Assembly (NCBI RefSeq): GCF_022605725.1
Contig: NC_065552.1
Coordinates: 35,723,879-35,787,878 of the forward strand
DNA from: Anthonomus grandis grandis
Taxonomy: Eukaryota > Arthropoda > Insecta > Coleoptera > Curculionidae
DNA: 64,000 bases
Reading direction: 5' to 3'
Positions within the stretch are counted from its first letter, which is position 1. The number at the start of each line of letters is the position of its first letter. The position numbers and the translations under genes are program-made. This document shows positions 44,977 to 55,858 of the stretch, one piece after another. The notes under the pieces were generated by a model. That model worked only from the letters and a program-made list of their open reading frames with translations. It was not told the DNA's origin and ran no database searches.

Positions 44977-47719
44977 GGGGAAGCAGGGGGAATGCCGCTC
45001 AGTTAAGGAAAAAACGCAATATTTTTATAAAACTTTGGTTTTTATTAAAAATAAGAACAAATGACAAAAGTTTACCTCTTTGTGTGTCAATATGTTAACA
45101 TAAAACGTAATTATAGTTTACCTAAAAACAGTAGGAAAACTTCAAAAAAAATCAGGGTTGAGCGTCAATGCCCCTGGCTATGGGTAATACCGCTCAGCCA
45201 TAGGGGTAATGACGCTCAAATCTGCTTTTTTAAAAAATAACCGTATACACATATTTTTTTATGAACAAATAAAAAAAACAACCTTAAATAACTAAAATAA
45301 AGTATTTAGTCATAGTTGAGCATCACTAAACATCATCATTGTAGTTTTAGTTACAGAAATCACAGATGTATCCATCTAGAGAATCCCATCCGGTGCACAT
45401 GGCATGAGTCCAGAACCCACATATGGTACAGTGATACCACATTTCATTATTTCTTCCAAATTCTTCGCAAATATTGCATTTATTATATTCATTTCCTTTC
45501 ACACTCAATTCATCATCACTGTCATCGTCACAGACATTTTCAATTTGTTCATCGTCATCTGATGAACTGTCTTGCAAAACTTTGCGTTTGCAAGATGTTC
45601 CACTTTTATTTTTATTTCTATTATTTCCTGTGACTTTACTTCTTGTTTGATCTTTTCTTCCGGCCTTATTGAGTTTTTTTTCTTGTTCGTTTCTTTCTCT
45701 TCTAATATATTTTTCATTGGAGTCGATGTTAATATGGTAGAATGTTGTTTTCTCTTCCTTTGAGCTGGCTTTGAAGTTGACGCAATAGTTGGTGGTGTTG
45801 TTGCTATCTTAGAAAAAGAAACATAAGTTTGTTTTTGTTCACCCAAAAGTGCCTGGTTAGATGGACCAGAATTGGGTGATTTATTTTTGATAGACTGGGA
45901 CTTAGATGCAGCATGTACAGAAGCTTCAAGATTTTGATTTGGCGCTTCCATCAGTGGATCAGGAGCAGGAGATTCATGATCTTGGTGGTTTGACATATCA
46001 AGCGATGAACCAGTAACTGGAGATGCAGGTGCTTGATTGATCGTCATGTGATGAGTTTGCGCAGCTCCAAGATTATCGCCAGTTTCATTTTCGTTTTGAG
46101 TGGGTTGTTCTGAGTTTTGAGCCATCAGAGATGCTGCCAAGAAGTCTTGTTCAGTAAAAACATTTGGATTTAAAGGGTAGATTCCAGTGGCTCGGAATCC
46201 TGCTTCTCCTTTGCTTATGTTTGCAACTTGTGCATATGCCTTGTTAAATAAACAGGCGACGTCATATGGAGTTATTTTAGCCATTAAGTGTGTCTTCATA
46301 TGCATGTTGCATTCGTGTTTATAAGCAGCTTTCAGGGGACCATAAAAAGACACATCGAGAGGTTGTGTTCTGTGAGAGCTGTGTGGTGGAATGGAAAGCA
46401 TGGCGATGTGATTTTTTTTGCAATAGTTAAAAGCTGGAAGGGAGATGTGGCTGCTATGGTTATCGAGTATTACGAGTACAGGAGAATCTTCTGTAGGCTT
46501 GACATATGCTGCAAAATGTTTAAGCCACTCTACAAACAATTCCTCATTTATCCAGCCATTCTTGGAGTGGGTGTAAAATGCACCAGGCGGTCCATCCTTT
46601 TCTAGTAACGGTGTCATCCTCTGCCTGGGAAAAATAAACATTGGTGGTACGAAGTTCCCAGCCGCACTCATGGCACACATGACTGATATATTTCTGCCGC
46701 GTTCGCCGCTCGTAACTGCGCCTACTCTTCGTTGCCCTTTTTCTGCAAGCACTTTTCCCGGATCTGTGACGGTTGTGATCCCTGTTTCGTCAGCATTGTA
46801 TATATTATTAGGAGGAAACCTATACTTTTCCATTAGGTCACCAAGCATTTGGTAGAAGTGAGTAATCTCTTCTTTGTTAAAAGCAGAAACCCTATTTAAA
46901 CTTGTTGCTTCAACTTTACGTACAGCAACAGAAGGGTTGCGTCGCATAAAACCTTGTACCCAATCTAACCCAGCCATTTTGCTGTTCTTATCAAAATTAT
47001 TTTTGATACTGTTAATCTCTGCATACTTGTAAACGGATTTACGCAAATCTGTAACGCTTAATCCATAGTATATTGATCCCAGCAGCTTAACCTGTTCAGC
47101 TATTTCACTTTGTTGTTGTTGATTAAAAACTGGTTTACGACCCAGTCGTGGACGGCCTATGTTTTGATTCTTTAGCCTATCTCTTAATGTAGTAAATGGA
47201 ATTTTATATGTTCTTGCTGCTAGTCTTTTCGACATCCCCCTTTCAATCGCAGTTCTGGCATGCAGTAGGTCTTCTTCGGTCCAAGCCGCTTTGGCAGTGG
47301 TCCTTTCACGTTTTCTGGGCATATTCTGAAAAAAAAACCTTTACTAATGGGGTAATGACGCTCACTTGAGCGCCATAACCCCAAATGACCGTTTTATATT
47401 TGATTTAAAATATAAAATATATACAAATACAATTGCACAACAATGTTTACATTATCACAAAACAGAATGTCTTAGTACTTTAGATAATAATACATGTGAT
47501 TAAAAGTGTTGAAAATCTTGACTTACCGCTAAAAATTCCGAGCTAAAAATTAGATGAAAGCTGCCGAAAAGAAACAAACGCACTTCACTCTTACGGCTAC
47601 GGAAGCAAACTGCTATTATGGCGCTGGGCGGCACCGACATCACCCCCTCGCGTCTCAGTCCATGTGCTGTGTTTCTATGCAACGTATGTGTCAAGTAAAT
47701 AGGGTGAGCGGCATTACCC
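44977..47719 (-). mobile_element. pogo-superfamily element inserted in piggyBac
   Basis: The element is flanked by TA (44975-44976 and 47720-47721); removing it and one TA restores the piggyBac frame as FIG-IIGYMG. The right terminus reads GGGTAATGCCGCTCACC; the left reads GGGGAAGCAGGG then GGAATGCCGCTCAG, so it has about 12 extra bases. The word GTAATGaCGCTCA or its complement recurs at 45163, 45188, 45207, 47350 and 47366 close to both ends, as repeated transposase-binding sites would. The transposase reads on the minus strand. Confidence 0.9.
45347..47322 (-). CDS. pogo-type transposase with C-terminal PHD finger (one frameshift)
   Basis: The main frame (47322-45505) opens MPRKRERTTAKAAW with a Psq-type helix-turn-helix (ARTYKIPFTTLRDRL), then the CENP-B-like second DNA-binding part (MAGLDWVQGFMRRNPSVAVR). 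The DDE_1 catalytic core has NIYNADETGITTV (first Asp), PVLVILDNHSSHIS (second Asp) and PPHSSHRTQPLDVSFYGPLK (third Asp), at pogo spacing. After a long Ser/Pro/Lys-rich linker the frame is lost at a run of eight A's (plus strand T's 45674-45681); with one A fewer it continues through SSSDDDEQ into a PHD finger (CNICEEFGRNNEMWYHCTIC, CTGWDSLDGYICDFC) ending at 45347. Everything else is intact, so the copy is young or the shift is a sequencing error. Confidence 0.88.
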
Positions 47720-49070
47720 TACCAATAAATTTGAGAATTTCATGACAGTCAGTAGGCACCCAGCCACGCAGTCTTGAACCAGAAGTTACATCCCCTGCTT
47801 CTGTTAGTACTTGGGTAGCATACAGATTGGTTTGGTTTGTCATTTCCTGTATAACATTCCTATCCAAAAAAAATGCGAAGCATTTATAAGGCGTTAAGTC
47901 GTTTATGAGTGCCGCGATATAATTTGGAGCAACTCCAAATTCACAAGTCATTGGAAAATATTCGTGCCTACCAGTTGGTTCCGAGCAGGTATGGGAGGGC
48001 GGATCGCTTCTAAAGTGTTCATTACTAGGAACCAGGTCTGATGGGTCAAATTCAGTCTCCACGATATTCTCAGATTCATCCAGGACATGACTCTCTTTTA
48101 AATTATTCGAACAATTTTCACGCGAGTTATCATCACTGGGATTGTCCTTGCTACAACCAGCCACAGATAAATCATTTTTACGCCTTTCACGAATTTCACG
48201 TGAGTTATCATTACTGGGAGTGTCCTTGCTACAACCAGCCACAGCTAAATCAATTTTACGCCTTTTCGGTACATGTATGTCCATTCCGGATTCATCAGAA
48301 GATGACTCATATTCATCACTTGATGGTAAAAACTCTGGATCGACGATTGAGTCGTCTTCGTCTTCACTACTGATATCGCTTTCTATAAAAATATTTAGAA
48401 GTGGTTATATGTCTTGGAACAAGTAAGTAAATGATAATGTTTGCAGCTTAGAAATAAACCTACCTAGTTTGGCATTCAAGGCTAAACTCAAAATTCGTTT
48501 GCTGCGACTAGACATAGCTACACTCTTTGTACGTACTTGTCGAAAATCGAGAAAGAACTAAATGTTTCTATTCCATTCGTACGTAACACGTGGCCCGCCG
48601 CCGTCAACTGTATTCATACGTGATCAACAGTTGACCAGTTGTACTTTCACCTCCATTTATCACTTTACCACGCTACAAAACATACTGGGTTACAGTCGAA
48701 CAAGAACCGTTCGCATGGTTCCTGGAAATATTTACTTTTTGTCGCGATGGCCGATGCGATGCCCGCTTGGCCACAGCGGCAGACTTGTTCCTACAGTGCC
48801 GGGCGGCCATATATGACCGCTATTTTTTTTTATTTATTCTTCTTAAAGAAAAATAATTATTCAAACGTTTTGATATCGCTTCCTTAATTTATATGCAATG
48901 GTTGTCCGGAAATGAGTTTTGGCACCTAGGGAAACCTTTGGTGATAATCCTCGGCTGTCAACCTGTTAAATATCTAACTCTCTATAATATAGATATCTGC
49001 ATATATCAATTATTTTAATATCTGTGTTTATAATGCTCATTTACTTTATTTATTTTTATATATCTACTAC

Positions 49071-49119
49071 CTAATAGCACAGAATAAACGATCTGAGATT
49101 GTTTATTCTGTGCTAATAG
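49071..49119. repeat. 35-bp hairpin with 7-bp direct repeats (copy 2)
   Basis: Positions 49078-49112 read CACAGAATAAAC, an 11-base centre gatctgagatt, and GTTTATTCTGTG. Perfect CTAATAG repeats flank it (49071-49077, 49113-49119). The arms are identical to copy 1 at 28882-28914 and the centres are related, but the flanking repeats differ, as for independent insertions. Confidence 0.7.
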
Positions 49120-49879
49120 GAAAGAATAAGACATCTTTTGAAAATTTTAGACAGGGTCACTCGCTTCTCGGCTTAGAGTCTAAGCAAAGTATTGTTTTAA
49201 TTTAAGACAATACAGGGTGACTCGGATAGGTACGAACATATCTAATATCTGTTAAAGCTTCATCTATTTTTGTAATACTTTGCTAATAATTTTGACAGCT
49301 TTTACCACCAATTCGAGTTGTAAACAAAATTGTTTCTACTACTTGCAGGCTGCTTTTTTGAGACAATTTTTAAATGCAATTCGGATTATGTGAATTCCTG
49401 TATTACTGGTACAATGTGAGGTATGTAGCACATGCCGTTTTTATTCAAGTTTTAACGATGCAACTTGATTAATTGTATTATTTTATGTGGGTATATTTTG
49501 AGTGAATTTATCCAAATATATTTTGTTAAAGAGATTATATATATTAAGTTTTTCCAAAGTAAAATTATTTTTTTTTCATTTCTTTCCTACATTTTAGATA
49601 ATTACCTTATAAGTGTTTTAAAGGCGACAGTCTAAGAACATAAAACTGAATTAAGGTAAGTTAAATAAGATACTGTTTGTAGTAGATGTAAGGACCTAAA
49701 AAATATAATTCTAAAAATATCCTTAATTAACCCGTTGTTTTTTATATAGTTCAGTAAGTAGATCATACTCAAAGATTGAATTATCATACAAAGAGTGTGT
49801 TATTGCTAATTATACTTAAAAGCAAGCCTACCTTTAACTATTTTCTTCTCTAAATCATGTATAAACAAATTACTGAAAA
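49120..49879. other. Unassigned intergenic sequence
   Basis: At 49211 the text reads atacagggtgactcgg, a mariner-like end sequence. No gene recognised. Confidence 0.3.
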
Positions 49880-50215
49880 ACCATGACTAAAACAGCAACT
49901 TTCCTATAAAACTTGATGTTGAAAAGGAAATTTGCCCAAAAGCTAGTTTCACTTGAGCTCAAGAGGTTCTCAATAATGAATCTGCTTGACAAAAGATCTT
50001 CTACCAGATCACGACAATCGGATCTGAGAAGAAGGGTCTTGACACCCAAAGATATTAATTTAGTCTTTGGAACGTATTTTAAATAATCGATTACCTGTAC
50101 AGAGTTTTCAGTGAAAGGATTCCAATAGTCATAGGGTTGGACCGTTGGTATGACACTCAAATCATATAACAGTTTTACCTCTAACCAAAACTCTTTATTT
50201 TATTCTCGATTCCTT
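49880..50215 (-). pseudogene. Penelope-like reverse-transcriptase fragment
   Basis: The minus strand reads LSVIPTVQPYDYWNPFTENS then VPKTKLISLGVKTLLLRSDC and RDLVEDLL. The order L..PLT.NS ... LvSfDV.SLF is that of the RT palm entry of Penelope-like elements, with the catalytic first Asp replaced by Gly. It is a weak, decayed match. Confidence 0.4.
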
Positions 50216-50379
50216 TCGCGTAATATTTTGCGAAATTTTATGGCAAGTAATACAGTTAAGTCGGACGCTTACTAACGTAGCACTGAAAAACAACGACGTA
50301 GCAGGCAATAGCAGAGCGCACGAAATACGTGCGTGCGAGTGGCTTATTCTACCTTTAAATACCTCTCTATGCGTAATAA

Positions 50380-51240
50380 TTGATTCCCCAACCGGTATAC
50401 AGATTGTAACGATTTTAGAGTCACCTGCTGGCTATCGCTGAAGATTTTGATGGTTCTGCTTTCAAGTTACATTTGGTTAAGCATTCTTGCACAAATTTCG
50501 ATGACATGTAATTACGCTTGAAAATTTTGTAAGTGTTTCAGAAGACAGATAAGATATGTCTGTCCTTGGGTTAGTGCAGTATAGACCAGTTCCTATTTCA
50601 AAATTGCCCGCTTTCTCTAGTTCCATCCGTTTCTGATCCCAGTCCGCTCGGTCTGGTATGTTGACCTAGTATGAACTTGTGTTTATTGCACACCTTCTCA
50701 ACTAGTTCAGTTGATTCCATCCAGACTTTGTTTGCCGAGATACCATTTATGGCATGGTGCAGCCTGTAAGTAGTTCTCATGGCTCCCCCTTTAGGTATAT
50801 GTGCAGACAGGTTAGTCCAAGTAGTACTTCCATGGCGGCTATTGGGGTGGTTCTTATCGCCCCCCGTAATAAGCAAGCAGTCCAGCCTTTGCAGTCTATT
50901 AAATTTTGTTTTGACCAGTTGTTGTGTTGCTTTGCTGTGATATCGGAGGTCTGATGTCCTGTATGTATAACTACTGCATCTATTTTGGGCTCATTCTCCA
51001 AGTTTTGCCGCATATCCTGCGACAATTCCATAGGGACAGTTTTGCTTTCTTGATTCTTTTGTCAAGATGCGAAATCCAGTTAAGCGTCTTGTCTAAGGTT
51101 ACCTTAAGATATTTCGCCTCCGTTGCAAATTGGATGGTTTCACCTCTCAGGATTGGCGGTTTAAGTTAGCTCATATTCCTGTTTCTGATGAACGGCACTA
51201 TTACCACTTTATGCGGATTAATGGACCTTTGTTCACTCTA
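50380..51240 (-). pseudogene. R1/I-type LINE remnant: RT end and RNase H start
   Basis: The minus strand reads FATEAKYLKVTLDKTLNWIS (YLGV.LD motif), later CLLRGAIRTTPIAAMEVLLG and LTCLHIYLKGEP and AMRTTYRLHHA, then RTIKIFSDSQQVTLKSLQS near 50450. The TTP..AmE.LL..pPLH block and the IFSDSQ block (RNase H acidic residue) are typical of R1/LOA-type LINEs, which carry RNase H after the RT. Stops and shifts are frequent. Confidence 0.65.
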
Positions 51241-51440
51241 AAGAGCGGAGGAACAAGGTAAAAGAGGCGTGTGTCAAAGAGTAGTCCATTAAAAAAACAA
51301 TTAATATTATAATTTGTTCCATAGTAGTATTAGTAGTAGTAAGAATAGGTGGCTAGAGATTAGCAAGTAGGCCTGAAAAGTCCCTTTTCGCCAACCTCAG
51401 AATCACCCATCCTTACTCCTCCATTCCCAATAGATGGACT

Positions 51441-52450
51441 TCAAGGCTTGCAAGTTGTCCCAGTCCAGATCTTTAAGACCTTCTCACGTGGGAGTGTCGT
51501 TGCTTCAAAAAATTTTCCTTCACAGGCGACTCCACCTATCGCAAGTTCCAAATATGTGGTGTAAAGTTTCGGACGTTCTCTTATACCAAGAAAATGTAGG
51601 TGCCTGTTTAGGCAGTTATGCACAGTTACAATTTCCACCGAGTCTTTGATCTCGTATCGCCTCTTTGTTAGCAGTCGCATTACTTTAAAGCCATCATATT
51701 GTGGTATCATCCTTGGCCTCTCTACAGTCGAAAATCTACAAGTTTGGTCAAAATCTCGAACTAATATTACGATTAATGATTAATTATTGAATGAACGCGT
51801 CATCAGACCTGATCAACAGTTTCTAAAATTTACATACGAGTCTATATCATCCGTAGTCTTCACCTTTTATTGCGCACGTTTTCTGTCTTTAAGAATATAA
51901 ATTTTAGAAACTGTTGATCAGGTGTGATGATGCCTTTAGGGGCGAACCACGTGTTACCAATTAATCATTAATCGTAATATAAGTTCGAGTCTTTGACCAA
52001 ACTTGTAGTTTTGTTTGTAAAACGTAGGTAAGTCTCTTATAGAAAAAATGAACGACTACTTGTACTCTCTACATTCTTTTGCCCTTCTCCAATTTTTCCT
52101 TGTTTTACCCAAGTCCAATTATTAAGTTCCTGGGAAATTTGTTTTTTACTCGGGACCTATGTGGGGGCTAATGGAAGCTTGTCTTGCTAGTCCGTTAGCC
52201 CGTTCTATGCCCTAGACACCCTGGTGTCCTGGGACTTAGTATCACTTGCTTGTGTGCTGCCAGTCTTTCCGATGCTTTCCGTTTGTTTGCTACTTCAACT
52301 ATAGCAAACACCTCCGTTTGGAAAACTGTGGTGTGTCCTTAGCTGAAAGGATTCTCTTGTACTCATTTCCATCCTGTACATTCCGGCTCCGGCTGACTTG
52401 CGTGGTTTTCACCCATCTGTGTACCAGGTCTGGAAACGTTGACTAGTCTT
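51441..52450 (-). pseudogene. R1/I-type LINE remnant: RNase H and CCHC-like end
   Basis: The minus strand reads TTVFQTEVFAIVEVANKRK (about 52330-52270; the Q.E..A motif of RNase H), then after a foldback insertion VTVHNCLNRHLHFLGIRERP (51640-51580), the TGH..l..Hl...G motif before the final zinc knuckle. It is a second copy of the kind at 50380-51240, in the same orientation, with the foldback at 51736-52008 between its halves. Confidence 0.6.
51736..52008. repeat. Foldback element with long inverted arms
   Basis: The left arm begins CTACAAGTTTGGTCAAA and continues ATATTACGATTAATGATTAA; the right arm is its complement (51957-52008). A second pair, CCTGATCAACAGTTTCTAAA at 51808 and its complement at 51898-51922, lies inside. 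TCTGATGA and TGATGATGCC words followed by GGGGCGAAC recall the hammerhead/Penelope terminal repeats, so this may be a pair of inverted Penelope ends. Confidence 0.7.
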
Positions 52451-52680
52451 CCCTTGTCGGAATTTTCACCCGAAAGTCTTTTTTTAACTTTAGTTCGCCA
52501 CTCGCTATAGTACATCTGGATGTCAGAATTGGTATGTTTTTACATATCCTAAGAGCAATCGTCATATGGCCTTGTCTTAAGTGAACATTTGTTCCCTAAC
52601 TCAACGGAGAAAAAAAATAAGTGATAAACTGGGAACTAACGTAAAATTTCTGTATAAATTTATTATAATATTATAATATA

Positions 52681-53326
52681 CAGTGCATCCCAAAAGTTAT
52701 GTCTAAATTCATTTAATATTCAGGGGTGTGTTCGAAAAAAAAACGCTCGGACACGTCGATTTTTATTTCAAGTTGCGCATTTTTGTACGTGAAGTTTGTA
52801 TATACAGACGCTGCCACTGTGCGTACATTTTTGGATGAAACCTTTCCCAATCAGTGAATAGGAAGGAGAGGACCCATCGAATGGCCTGCTAGGTCGCCTG
52901 ACCTAACACCAATGGACTTTTTTTTGTAGGGGATACCTCAATTCGAAGGTATTTGTTAATAGGCCAAATAATCTAGACGACTTGAAAGAGAGAATTCGCA
53001 GAGTGCGGGCCATAACTCCGGAAATGATTGAAAATGTGCAACGAGACTTTATTGATCGCCTTGGATATTGTCAAGCCGTGAATGGCAACCATTTTGAACA
53101 TTTAACTTAATTTTTGTTCTTTTTTTATTTGTTACATGAATCGTCTTTTTTTCCATAACTGTTAACTTTAGGTATAAGACATGATGCATGAAACATACGT
53201 AGAATTCCACGCGAAATTCAAAAATGAAATAAAAAAAAGGTGCTTTCATTTGAAACAATTAAGTTTTTTTTTCGAACACACCCCTGAATTTTAAATGAAT
53301 TTAGACATAACTTTTGGGATGCATTG
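52681..53326 (+). mobile_element. 646-bp internally deleted mariner-like element
   Basis: Ends of about 65 bp read CA(G/A)TGCATCCCAAAAGTTA and on to GGGGTGTGTTCGAAAAAAAA at both sides, next to TA (52679-52680, 53327-53328). The arms differ at only a few bases. The interior keeps the last part of a transposase on the plus strand: GPIEWPARSPDLTPMDFFL, a stop, then in another frame LDDLKERIRRVRAITPEMIE and the end HFEHLT. The first two catalytic blocks are deleted. It is a typical intermediate towards a MITE. Confidence 0.88.
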
Positions 53327-53328
53327 TA

Positions 53329-55740
53329 TATAATATATATTATAATTTTTTTTGTATAAATTTTCGCGTAAACTGAAGAATGAAATGCAGATATCCAATT
53401 AAAAGAAATCTCTAAAATAAAACCGCTCACCGCTTTTGTGATATGTTATATTGAATCTTCTAATCTAGAGCATCAGTATGCATTATCATAATCACAAAAG
53501 AAGTACTTCCATAACAATAATCCATTTAAATAAATTCCATTACTTTATTCAATTAAAATAATATATACAATAATAATTAATAATAAAAACAAGCTTCGAT
53601 AAAACAATATACAGGGCCTTTGAAATAATATTTTAGTAATTTATAAACTACTGTCAATAGCCATTATTTAAAAGAGACACTACTATCTACTATACTGAGG
53701 AAGAATAAAAATTAAATAATAACAATTAATAAAAATTTCTTTTATAAACCAATAATTTAATTAAACGCACTTTACACAGGTAGTACATTGCTTTTTACAA
53801 TAGTTTTTGCGTCAAAAAATTATAGTGCACAGAATTACGTTTTGTTATCTAACATAGGACAATTGGAATCGGTCTACCTAAAACCTACAAAATAAAAAAT
53901 TTCCCTTGATACTCATAAATCTTAAGAGAGTTATATATTTTTGCAAAAGAGAAACGTGTCCCAGTTGCCCTAAAAATTGTGGTGTGCCTGTGTACCAAAA
54001 ATTAAAAAAACTCTTATTAATTCGTTAAAGAATGCATTGCACTTTCACTATAACAGCTAAATATAAGAGATTTGTCAATCTTTTTTTTTTTTTAATTTAA
54101 TTATCTAAAGCAAGAAGCCTATAAAAGTCAGGTCATAATATTATAGTACTGAAACCCCTTTAGTCCACGAAATATTACTCTGTAAACTGGACAAACTTGG
54201 TTTGGTGTCTTCTTAGTAGTAACAGTATAATAAAGCAGACTTCGGATTGTTATTACAAAAATTATGCCAGAATACTCATTTATAAGCTGCCTCCTTACAG
54301 TGGTTATAGATCTTAGTACATTCCAAATTATTCATTTAGAGCCTGAGCTGTTGAACATTCAGCTTATATTTGACTTCAAATAACCGTATAGTAATAAACT
54401 AAATATTACATATCTAAGACTCCCAAAATGCTGGTTATTATCATGATCTTTTAATGGAGTAATTTTTCCATAAGTAAAGCATTTTGGCACTGTTGACAGA
54501 TGTAATCCAACTTTATTCTAAAACGAAATATTTAAATGATACGTAACCGTTTAAAGTTTAGCTGTTACCGACCTACTAACCACTGAATTCACAAAACACA
54601 TTCGCCTCTTTTGCACCCGCATTGTTTCCCTACGTGTCACACTAGTTACTGCTTAAAATTACTTTGACGCGTCACTTTCATATTAATAATTATAGTGGAT
54701 AGGCTAACACCATCTAGATATACATTTTCTACCGAGTGAAAGATGTGAATAACACTTAAGGAAAAATATAGTCCTGAGTATCCTTAGTATAAAAAACACC
54801 AAACTTACTGCCTATAATTGTGACAATTTTGAAATTTCACTTTCATGTACCAGAAGCGTTATTATAATAACTTTAGTATAAAGCCATACATAACCTAGAA
54901 ATTTCAACGCTTTTGTAGGCCTATAAATATAGTTGTATATTATTGTCTAAAACCTAAACAGCTGACTGAATCCACAAAAAATGTAATTTGTGCGAAAAAG
55001 TTGGTGTTAATCCCTTTAAAATTCATCTGCCTTAGATGTGTTATTTAATTATGTTTTTGCAATAATTAACAAACTAGTCTAATTTATTGTGATTCCCCAT
55101 ATACTTTGTTTTGGAACTTGCAGAAAGACATATGATAATATAAAATAAATTTAATAATTCCCGTTTAAAATACTTTATTAAGACTATACCGAAGTGTTAC
55201 GCCATTGCCAAGTTAATTTAAACTACTGGTCTTCAAGATTTAGAGGCGACTTTCTTACATTCTGATGATAGTCATTTAAATTTTATCTAATAATTATTAT
55301 TTTGAAGAAAATTAATTATTTATATTAAAATATGCAGCAAATAAAATATGTCACTTAGAAGGTATCCTAAAAACACCTCTATAAAATTTCACACTCTAAA
55401 TATGAACACTTGAAAAGTAGTTGCATGCAAAAAAACTTTTTTCATTAAAGCATTTGAAAATGCTAAGTTTGTTGCAAATCTCTGAAATCTTCGATTCTAG
55501 TCCCAAAACCCAGTTCTCAAGAAGTACAATATTCCTATTATTTTTTGTGATAAAATTTTTTATTGAGAATAACTGTTGGAATGGGACCCAAGGAACAAAA
55601 AAAAAGCCTTCTTCCAAGGAATAGTCCATCTTTTCTCAAAGAGACCGGCTTACATTAAATAGTAATGAAATAAACTGTTAAGACACAGGTCTCAAAATCA
55701 CTAGGCATCATCAGATCCGCTTGTGTATTCACTAATAAAA
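53329..55740. other. 2.4 kb AT-rich sequence without recognised genes
   Basis: No coding frame, splice-linked exon, RNA gene or element end could be supported. Several TTTATT words at 53530-53760 would suit a 3' untranslated region of a minus-strand gene, but no coding part was found upstream. Confidence 0.35.
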
Positions 55741-55858
55741 AGAACAGAAAAAGAAGCAGAGAACAACACTACATGATACAAGTGTATCATGTAGTGTGAC
55801 GGAGATTAAAACAGGTTTTATTTACGAGGGTGGTCCCAGAAGTACCCGGCCTGACCCC

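Larger units (their letters stand above)
43924..48515 (-). pseudogene. piggyBac transposase, split by insertion and frameshifted
   Basis: Translation starts at ATG 48515 (MSSRSKRILSLALNAKL), with an 81-bp GT-AG intron (48463-48383). The acidic N-terminal domain carries a duplicated AGCSKD(T/N)PS(N/D)DNSRE unit. The frame reaches LKFIG where the pogo element interrupts it at 47720, and resumes at 44974 with IGYMGLVQKPQISNYW, then the first catalytic Asp in FCIDESIVPFQGR. About 30 residues around the second Asp are deleted near 44580; after a shift come VGALRQRRRGNPQEV, VLKWRDKRDVLML, and in another frame EYNEGKSSIDQSDQMTSYGT. The C-terminal Cys-rich finger (YCKRCYENKAPGPNGKNK ... CPNCENQPHYCFSCFDIVH) is intact to TAA at 43924. 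Confidence 0.9.
43607..48965 (-). mobile_element. piggyBac-like element with nested pogo element
   Basis: Both ends read CAGGTTGAC(T/A)GCC inwards and abut a TTAA (43603-43606 and 48966-48969), the fixed piggyBac target. Palindromic GCGGTCATATATGACCGC lies at 43624-43641, a related copy follows at 43664, and another lies near the right end at 48803, as possible transposase-binding sites. Without the nested 2743-bp pogo the element is about 2.6 kb, normal for piggyBac. Confidence 0.92.

Noticed and set aside
45316..46855. Plus-strand frames rich in His, Phe and Ser across the pogo element
   Set aside because: Antisense shadows of the transposase and its acidic/PHD region.
47554..48887. Plus-strand frames at the piggyBac right end
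   Set aside because: Antisense to the repeated acidic N-terminal domain of the transposase or covering the inverted repeat; no domain recognised.
53329..55740. 3' untranslated region of a minus-strand host gene
   Set aside because: Only AT-richness and TTTATT words support it; no coding exon could be attached.
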